A DNA stretch of 64,000 nt, from positions 124,001-188,000 of the forward strand of contig NZ_RBIR01000007.1 in NCBI RefSeq assembly GCF_003634095.1. The letters are read 5' to 3'. Source of the stretch: Arthrobacter oryzae. GTDB taxonomy: Bacteria; Actinomycetota; Actinomycetes; Actinomycetales; Micrococcaceae. A program made the position numbers and the translations under genes. This document shows, piece after piece, positions 58,899 through 64,000 of this stretch (its first letter is position 1; each line of letters starts with the position of its first letter). The notes below the pieces were generated by a model, which was not told the DNA's origin, did not search any database, and saw nothing but the letters and a program-made list of their open reading frames with translations.

Positions 58899-59846
58899 TC
58901 AGCGACGGCACGACGGGAGTGTCTGGCGCGGAACACCCGCCGCAGCCAGGAATGCCGCAAAGGTTGCCGGGCTGGACAGCTCGGACCATGTCCAGCGGAT
59001 CACGCGTCGGCCCGTGGCGCGGATCCTGTCCTCCCGGCGCTTCTCGTCGGTGAGGGCCTGAGCCGGTGTTCGGCCCTGGAGATACTCCGCTTTCCGGTAC
59101 TTTACGAGGCCGTCGAATTCTCCGCACAGCTTCTCTTCGGCCCAGTCAAAGTCTGTGAATGCCACCAGCCCCCGCGCATCGCGGATTTCGACTTGAAGGA
59201 GGGGAACCCGGAAACCGAGCCGGTGCATCAGCGCGCGGCTTACCGATTCTCCGGGGGAGCCGGACGCGGGATCAGCAAACTTCAAGGCCATCCGGATTCG
59301 CCGGGCCGCGGCTTTGGAGTAGTTGCCGTCAATGCCAGCGTCCAGGTCCTCGCGGCTGACCGGTGCCAAGTTGTCAGGCTGTGACCGGAGGACGTGGTCG
59401 AAGACCGTGACGCCCTGCTCGAACGATTCGAAGGCTGCCAAGTCCAAGGCTGTCCGGACGCGGTCCGTGACCAGGAGCCCGCGATGTTCCTCGATCTGCG
59501 TCGAGTCAAAATCGACGAAATGACGCCGGACCCCGGCGCGCGAGCGTCCGCCGCCGGCGTCGGATGTGCAGGCCCGGACCACATGTTGATGGCCGAGCAG
59601 CGGCATGTCCCACAGAGCAGCGGACGACTGGCGGCAGAACACGGTGCGGCTCCTCAGCGTGGCGGCTGCCGCCCGGATGAGGACCGGATACCTGTCCCAC
59701 GGCGTCAGCGCGTCCCATTCCCGTGCCCGTACGTAGACGCCCTGCCGGATACGCCGGAGCTGCCCCGATTTTGCCTGCCGCGCGAGGGTTCGGGCGTCCT
59801 GGCCGAGGCGTGCGAGATCGCTGCTGAGAATCAGTGGCAGTTCCAT
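58899..59846 (-). CDS. AbiEi antitoxin-like/DUF559-type protein
   Basis: The 315-residue protein starts with a winged-helix segment (LARLGQDARTLARQAKSGQL followed by RRIRQGVYVRAREW) of the AbiEi-antitoxin/transcriptional-regulator type. It ends in a region like DUF559/Vsr endonucleases (FTDFDWAEEKLCGEFDGLVK, then RRVIRWTWSEL). Such orphans are common in actinobacteria; no AbiEii toxin gene lies beside it, so a toxin-antitoxin role is doubtful. The ATG at 59846 is chosen over a longer frame. Repeats flank it on both sides. Confidence 0.75.
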   Translation of the reverse strand: MELPLILSSDLARLGQDARTLARQAKSGQLRRIRQGVYVRAREWDALTPWDRYPVLIRAAAATLRSRTVFCRQSSAALWDMPLLGHQHVVRACTSDAGGGRSRAGVRRHFVDFDSTQIEEHRGLLVTDRVRTALDLAAFESFEQGVTVFDHVLRSQPDNLAPVSREDLDAGIDGNYSKAAARRIRMALKFADPASGSPGESVSRALMHRLGFRVPLLQVEIRDARGLVAFTDFDWAEEKLCGEFDGLVKYRKAEYLQGRTPAQALTDEKRREDRIRATGRRVIRWTWSELSSPATFAAFLAAAGVPRQTLPSCRR

Positions 59847-59937
59847 GTGCCGATCGTGGCCCCCGAGGCCGGACCGGACAACCGGCGGCGCCGCGGATGT
59901 GGACAACTTATCCGCGGTGTTCCGAGTGGCGCACCGA

Positions 59938-60120
59938 TTTCGGACACGCGCACCGATTTCAGACGGGCGCAGGCAGGATCCGCGGCGCGGTTGTCTTATT
60001 CCGCTGCGGCGGTCTGAAAGCGTAGCGGAATCTGCCGGGCTGAAGCCGAAGCCGAAGCTGCGGCGGTCCGAAAGCGTAGCGGAATCCGCCGGGCTGAAGC
60101 CGAAGCCCGAGCCTAAGCTC
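59938..60120. repeat. Second copy of the dispersed repeat, with 54-bp tandem units
   Basis: TTTCGGACACGCGCACCGA (59938-59956) is followed by TTTCAGACGGGCGCA (59957-59971), related to the 58583 repeat. Units starting at 60004 and 60058 (CTGCGGCGGTCYGAAAGCGT core) repeat with period 54 and share GGTCCGAAA(G/T)CGTAGCGGAA with the 58656 units. The gap 59847-60177 holds no gene. Confidence 0.8.
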
Positions 60121-60177
60121 CAGCCGAGCCGAAACCCGAGCCTCAGCTCCGCCCGGGCCTGACCCGGGGCCGCGCTG

Positions 60178-60657
60178 CTAGACGCCCAGCTCTTCCTTCA
60201 GCGCAGCGACGTGGCCCTGGGCCTTGACCTGGTACTGCGCGAGCTTCACCTTGCCCTCGGGGTCCAGCACCACGGTGGAGCGGACGATGCCCTCCGTGAC
60301 CTCGCCGTGGATCAGCTTCTCGCCCCAGGCGCCGTAGGCGAGAGCCACGGCATGGTCCTCGTCGGCCAGAAGCGGGAAGGTCAGGGCGAAGTCGCCGGTG
60401 AAGTGAGCCAAGGCGTCCGGGGCATCGGGGGAGATGCCCAGGACTTCGTAGCCCGAGCCCTGCAGGGATGCCAGGTTGTCACGGAAATCGCAGGCCTCGG
60501 TGGTGCAGCCCGGGGTTGCGGCCTGCGGGTAGAAGTACACGATGACGTTCTTGCCGCGGTAGTCGGCGAGGGAGACCGGCTTGCCCTCGGCATCGGGCAG
60601 CGTGAATTCCGGGGCCGGCGTGCCGGGCTGGAGTTTGACAGTCGGATTGGCGCTCAT
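60178..60657 (-). CDS. bcp: Thioredoxin-dependent thiol peroxidase, PrxQ/Bcp
   Basis: The 159-residue peroxiredoxin has the peroxidatic Cys51 and resolving Cys56 in TPGCTTEACDFRDN, five residues apart as in atypical 2-Cys BCP. The conserved Arg lies in VRSTVVLDPEGKV. It reduces hydrogen peroxide and organic peroxides in the cytoplasm. Numerous identities link it to the second bcp gene at 62066, so the two are paralogues. They are separated by the divergently oriented serine hydrolase gene. Confidence 0.94.
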   Translation of the reverse strand: MSANPTVKLQPGTPAPEFTLPDAEGKPVSLADYRGKNVIVYFYPQAATPGCTTEACDFRDNLASLQGSGYEVLGISPDAPDALAHFTGDFALTFPLLADEDHAVALAYGAWGEKLIHGEVTEGIVRSTVVLDPEGKVKLAQYQVKAQGHVAALKEELGV

Positions 60658-60944
60658 GGTGATCCTTAGGGGGAGGGGACAACTGGTCTGTGGTGCACAA
60701 CACCTGCGCCGAGGCCTGTATTCCGTCGGTTGCCGGCGGTGTGCCGGCGGTCCAACGGATGGTGCGACGGCCGGCGTTTGCGGCGTCTTTTGGGCGGAGG
60801 GTAGGGCGGTGTGACGGCGGTCCGGGAGAGCCGACTGTGTGTCGTTCAGCGTCCTCCTCAGCTCGGCAGCTGCGCCGGGTCTGGGCCGTCGTGACAGCCT
60901 CTTCATAGCTGATGCATAGGTGGGCTGGTTAAAGTCAGGCCTCT

Positions 60945-61934
60945 ATGGACGATCACACGACACGAGAGCCACGCACCGGATCACGACGCGCGGGCACCGG
61001 CCGGGGGCGGGCGCCTCGCCGGGTCCGGGCCGTGATCCTCGCAGCCGTCGCCGCGGTGCTGGCACTCGCGCTGGCGACAGGGATTTACTCCTCCGCCCAA
61101 GCCCGCACGGCGGCGAATCTCGCGGCGGCGTCGGCCGCGCCATCAGCTCCGACGACGGCCCAGGCCAGCAACCCGGCCCCGGCGGGGCTGGACGCGGCGG
61201 CCCGAAAGTCTGCCCCGTCCCCGCCGGCCGGGTCCATCGACGCGGCGCTCGACGCAAAGGTCAATGCCATCATCGCGGCCAACAGCCAGTACCAGTTCGG
61301 CGTGGCGCTGGTCGATCTTTCCAAGGGCGCAGGCTCTGCGGACGCCCACGAATACGGTGTCCAGGAGAAGTTCGTGGCGGCCAGCACGGCCAAGGTCCTG
61401 GCAGCGGCGGCCTTCTACCATCTGGTCGAAACCGGGGATGCCAGCCTCGAGGACCCGATGGGGAGCTACACCGCCGGATTCCAGCTCCGGGAGATGATCC
61501 AGCAAAGCGACAACGACTCCTGGTCGCTGATCATGGATGCCGTGGGCCACGAGGAGCTGACGGAGTACGCGGCATCGCTAGGCGTGAGCTACGACCCCGA
61601 AACCAATACACTGACGCCGGCGGAAATGGCGACCATCATCTCCGGCGTCTACTCCGGCACGCTCCTGAACGCCGGGGACACCGCGCAGCTGCTGTCCTAT
61701 ATGCAGGACACCAACTACGAAACGCTGATTCCAGCGGCCGTTCCGGAGGGCATCACGGTTTTCCACAAGTACGGCCTCCTCGGCGATGAGCTTCACGATG
61801 CCGCGATCCTGGCCCAGGGCAGCACCGCCTACGCCCTCGTGATCTACACCAAGGGCCAGGATGAAAGCGACATTCCCGAACGCACCGAAGTGATCCATCA
61901 GCTGACGCAGGCCGTTGCGGGCGCCCTTTTTTAG
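60945..61934 (+). CDS. Exported serine hydrolase, class A beta-lactamase-like
   Basis: The 329-residue protein has an Arg-rich N-terminus and one membrane helix (AVILAAVAAVLALALATGIY), then an Ala/Pro linker. The domain has the penicillin-binding fold: S147-T-A-K150 (catalytic SxxK), S188-D-N190 in IQQSDNDSW, and HKYG (274-277) in place of the KTG box. It may be a class A beta-lactamase relative or a peptidoglycan-active or unknown esterase; a true beta-lactamase is unlikely without an E166-type motif that I can see. A TAAAGT box (60930-60935) lies nine bases before the ATG, so the leader is very short. Confidence 0.82.
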   Translation: MDDHTTREPRTGSRRAGTGRGRAPRRVRAVILAAVAAVLALALATGIYSSAQARTAANLAAASAAPSAPTTAQASNPAPAGLDAAARKSAPSPPAGSIDAALDAKVNAIIAANSQYQFGVALVDLSKGAGSADAHEYGVQEKFVAASTAKVLAAAAFYHLVETGDASLEDPMGSYTAGFQLREMIQQSDNDSWSLIMDAVGHEELTEYAASLGVSYDPETNTLTPAEMATIISGVYSGTLLNAGDTAQLLSYMQDTNYETLIPAAVPEGITVFHKYGLLGDELHDAAILAQGSTAYALVIYTKGQDESDIPERTEVIHQLTQAVAGALF

Positions 61935-62065
61935 GCCGCGCGTGAGGGCCCGTTCGGTGCCTTCGGAAATCCGCGGCGGAATCAGACCGCGGCACCGGGG
62001 ATCCGCGGCGCCCCTGGCCGAAACCGTGGCGGAAAGCCGAAGGCGGTGGAGCAGTCGTCCGGCGC
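61935..62065. repeat. Third copy of the dispersed intergenic repeat
   Basis: GCACCGGGGATCCGCGGCGC near 61993 nearly matches GCACCGGGGATCCGCGCCGC near 58614. GGCCGAAACCGTGGCGGAAA follows and resembles the GGTCCGAAAGCGTAGCGGAA unit core. The gap lies between the serine hydrolase and the second bcp gene and holds no gene. Confidence 0.65.
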
Positions 62066-62563
62066 TTAGACGCCCAGCTCCTCCCGGAGGGCCCGCACGT
62101 GGCCCTCCGCGCCGACCCGGTACTGGGCCAGGAACACGTTGCCGTCCTGGCCCACCACAATTGTGGACCTGAGGGTTCCTTCGTGGACTTCGCCGTCCAC
62201 CAGCTTCTCGCCCCAGGCCCCGTATGCCAGGGCTGTGGCGTGGTCTTGGTCCGCGAGCAGCGGGAAGGTCAGGGCATGCTCGGCCGCGAAGGCGGCCAGG
62301 TCCTCCCGTGCGTCGGGGGAGATGCCCAGGACCTCGAAGCCCGCACCTTGGAGTGCGGCAAAGCTGTCGCGGAAATCGCAGGCCTCCGCGGTGCAGCCGG
62401 GGGTGGCGGCGCGGGGGTAGAAGTAGATGATGACGTTCTTGCCGCGGTAATCGGACAGCGAAATCCGGCGCCCCGCGGAGTCGGGCAGCGTAAACCCGGG
62501 GGCCGGGGCGCCGGACTGCAGTCGGGTGGGGGCGTGCAGCTTGTTGGTTACGGTGCGTTGCAT
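62066..62563 (-). CDS. Thioredoxin-dependent thiol peroxidase, PrxQ/Bcp, second copy
   Basis: The 165-residue peroxiredoxin is clearly paralogous to the gene at 60178. Peroxidatic Cys57 and resolving Cys62 lie in TPGCTAEACDFRD. Shared stretches include YRGKNVI, AYGAWGEKL and EELGV at the C-terminus. The N-terminus is about six residues longer. Both copies keep all catalytic residues, so neither looks decayed. The ATG is at 62563. Confidence 0.93.
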   Translation of the reverse strand: MQRTVTNKLHAPTRLQSGAPAPGFTLPDSAGRRISLSDYRGKNVIIYFYPRAATPGCTAEACDFRDSFAALQGAGFEVLGISPDAREDLAAFAAEHALTFPLLADQDHATALAYGAWGEKLVDGEVHEGTLRSTIVVGQDGNVFLAQYRVGAEGHVRALREELGV

Positions 62564-62611
62564 GAAGTTCCTTCCATCGAGGGGTCGGTGGCAGCGGCGG
62601 GCTAATCCGGG

Positions 62612-63388
62612 TCAGATGCTGTATTCCGCTGGTCCGCGGACGGTGGCCAGCGGACCGGGGACGAAGCGGTAGCCGCCGCTGCGGACGGTGACGAGGGCGT
62701 GCCGGCAGCCCTTGAGCTTCCGGCGCACCCGGCCGACGTACACATCGATAGACCGGGTGGCCGCACCAGGGGTGTCGAACCCGTCGAGGCAATGCTGCAG
62801 GTCCTGCCGGGTTACCGTGCGGGAGCAGTTCTGCACGAGGCATCTCAGGAGGGCGAACTCCACGTCCGTCAGGGGCACCCGCTCGCCGTCGAGCCTGGCC
62901 TCCCCGGCCGCGAGGTCGACGGCGAGCCGGGCGATGTTGCCGGGGGCAGGCGCCAGCGGCGCCCCGCCGTCGCCTGCCGCCCCGCCGTCGTCGTCAGCCC
63001 TGGCAAGCAGTTCAGTCCAGACAGGAAGTTCGGCTCCGGCGGGAACCTCCGGTGCGGTTCCCGCCGGGGTGCCGTCCTCTCCGGGGGATCGGACGACGGC
63101 GGACGTTGCTGCCCCGGCGGCGGGCCTAAAGTGGACTTCCGCCTCCGGGGCACATCTGAGGGCGCGGCCAAGCACGAGTTCGGCCGCCCGGGCCAGGACG
63201 GCCGGGTCACAGTCGGCGTTGTCCGGCAGGGTGACCCAGACGGCCAGCCCCTTCGCGGTGAGGCCGGCCTGTCCAGCTCGTCCGATCTGTCCAGGCCGTC
63301 CGACCCGGCCGACAGGCCCGGTCCGGCCAACCGGGCCGCGCTGTCCGTAAGCCGCGTGTGCCGGGCCGGCCGCGGCCGGCTGGCTCAT
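62612..63388 (-). CDS. OmpR/PhoB-type winged-helix DNA-binding protein without receiver
   Basis: The 258-residue protein has a C-terminal winged-helix domain of the OmpR/PhoB type: [58 protein letters not shown]. The N-terminal about 150 residues do not contain a phospho-receiver; they begin with Gly/Arg-rich repeats ([20 protein letters not shown]). It may be an orphan regulator tuned by another signal. Its stop is 49 bases from the second bcp start region and its start overlaps the allantoinase stop (ATGA, 63385-63388). Confidence 0.85.
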   Translation of the reverse strand: MSQPAAAGPAHAAYGQRGPVGRTGPVGRVGRPGQIGRAGQAGLTAKGLAVWVTLPDNADCDPAVLARAAELVLGRALRCAPEAEVHFRPAAGAATSAVVRSPGEDGTPAGTAPEVPAGAELPVWTELLARADDDGGAAGDGGAPLAPAPGNIARLAVDLAAGEARLDGERVPLTDVEFALLRCLVQNCSRTVTRQDLQHCLDGFDTPGAATRSIDVYVGRVRRKLKGCRHALVTVRSGGYRFVPGPLATVRGPAEYSI

Positions 63389-64000
63389 ACGCCGCCGCGG
63401 CGGATCAGCTTGCCGGTCGGAGTCCGGCCGTCAACCAGGGTGCCGCGGAGGTAAGTCTGCCGGACAACGCCGGAGAGCGCCTTGCCGTCGTACGGGGTGA
63501 TGGGGTTCTTGTGCTTGAGCTTGGAGACATCCACGACGTACGCCTCGTCCGGGGCAAAGACGGCGAAGTCGGCGTCGTACCCCAGCGCGAGCTGGCCCTT
63601 GTTGGAGAGGCGTGCCAGTGCGGCCGGCTTCTCGGCCATCCACGAGACCACCTGTTCCAGGGGGATGCCGCGGTGCCGGGCCTCGGTCCAGATCAGGGAG
63701 AGGCCCAGCTGCAGTGAGGAAACGCCGCCCCAGGCCACCGCGAAGTCCCCGTTTTCCAAGTCTTTCAGGTCAAGGGTGGACGGGGAGTGGTCCGAGACGA
63801 TGCAGTCTATGGTGCCGTCCTGCAGGCCTGCCCAGAGCAGCTCGCGGTTGGAGGCCTCGCGGATCGGCGGGCAGCACTTGTAGGCGGTGGCCCCGTCGGG
63901 GATTTCCTCGGCCATGAGGGTCAGGTAATGCGGGCAGGTCTCCACCGTGAGGTGGACGCCGTCGCGCTTGGCGCTGGCGATCATGGGCAAGGCGTCGGAG
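63385..64000 (-). CDS. Allantoinase/dihydropyrimidinase-type amidohydrolase, C-terminal part
   Basis: The frame runs off the right edge, so the N-terminus is missing; about 205 residues are visible. They hold [28 protein letters not shown]-like [20 protein letters not shown], the metal-ligand Asp in [15 protein letters not shown], and [20 protein letters not shown]. This fits AllB, which opens allantoin to allantoate in purine-nitrogen use. Dihydroorotase or hydantoinase relatives cannot be fully excluded from the fragment. The stop overlaps the HTH gene. Confidence 0.85.
   Translation of the reverse strand, partial: SDALPMIASAKRDGVHLTVETCPHYLTLMAEEIPDGATAYKCCPPIREASNRELLWAGLQDGTIDCIVSDHSPSTLDLKDLENGDFAVAWGGVSSLQLGLSLIWTEARHRGIPLEQVVSWMAEKPAALARLSNKGQLALGYDADFAVFAPDEAYVVDVSKLKHKNPITPYDGKALSGVVRQTYLRGTLVDGRTPTGKLIRRGGV

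Noticed and set aside
1..64000. tRNA, rRNA, insertion sequences, prophage, integrase or plasmid genes
   Set aside because: I looked for transposase and integrase motifs, cloverleaf-like segments in gaps and rRNA-like sequence and saw none; covariance and profile searches were not available.

Overview
The window is a 64-kb stretch of a high-GC actinobacterial chromosome. Gene content points to Micrococcaceae, close to Arthrobacter/Pseudarthrobacter. The signs are frequent GTG and TTG starts, 4-base ATGA/GTGA gene overlaps, TANNNT -10 boxes with apparently leaderless transcripts, a DUF3073 gene, an actinobacterial Asp23/AmaP alkaline-shock cluster and a HAIR (HspR) box in front of clpB. I see no rRNA, tRNA, insertion sequence, prophage or CRISPR array. 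Most genes are ordinary chromosomal genes; the oddities lie in gene architecture, leaders and intergenic repeats.

Layout, left to right. 0-2.3 kb: the tail of an ECF sigma factor, a DUF1206 membrane protein and trmB. 2.3-10.7 kb: transport and catabolism, with a CynX-like MFS protein, a metabolite:H+ symporter plus M20D amidohydrolase divergent from a double-domain Lrp/AsnC regulator, a multidrug-type MFS protein and a CycA-like amino-acid permease with a long leader. 11.1-15.4 kb: an envelope/alkaline-stress cluster on the minus strand (Asp23, DUF2273-like, Asp23-like, DUF6286, AmaP, CsbD, ECF sigma factor, zinc-finger/Asp23 protein, small Asp23-like protein). 15.5-17.8 kb: two overlapping methyltransferase genes and a small hypothetical gene. 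17.8-20.1 kb: a DEAD-box helicase behind a roughly 290-nt leader that contains an intrinsic terminator. 20.2-22.8 kb: an MBL-fold hydrolase, an aldo/keto reductase and a paired SMR exporter under a guanidine-III riboswitch.

22.8-29.5 kb: a solute-uptake module made of a Cache-domain protein, a FadR-type repressor, a divergent polyamine-type ABC importer (ATPase, lipoprotein, two permeases) and a HutD protein. 29.7-30.3 kb: a stand-alone trpF. 30.4-38.9 kb: a surface-polysaccharide cluster on the minus strand. It has two GT2 glycosyltransferases, an HPr-kinase-like P-loop protein, a 700-aa GT2-flippase fusion, a multi-pass GT-C/polymerase-like protein, two small membrane proteins and a secreted LamG-like protein. 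Divergent from it are a GH16 lipoprotein and then a convergent phosphoesterase lipoprotein. 41.6-44.2 kb: small housekeeping genes. 44.3-47.5 kb: a molybdate operon with its own HTH-TOBE protein (modA, modB, modC).

47.6-53.2 kb: an AhpD-like gene, a roughly 470-bp non-coding array of about 16 CATGTCC-type repeats, clpB with a HAIR-overlapped promoter, a septum-formation-domain protein and a DUF3073 gene. 53.4-58.6 kb: a VOC protein, purM-purF, a small membrane protein and a methyltransferase. 58.6-62.1 kb: an orphan AbiEi/DUF559-like gene and a serine hydrolase flanked by two near-identical PrxQ/Bcp peroxiredoxin genes, all separated by copies of a dispersed intergenic repeat. 62.6-64 kb: a receiver-less OmpR-type DNA-binding protein overlapping an allantoinase gene cut by the window edge.

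The most interesting points are the GT2-flippase fusion with its HprK-like partner, the guanidine-III riboswitch/SMR pair, the Asp23-zinc-finger sigma module, the CATGTCC array before clpB and the helicase leader attenuator. All assignments are from reading the sequence and from memory of the families; no database search was run.
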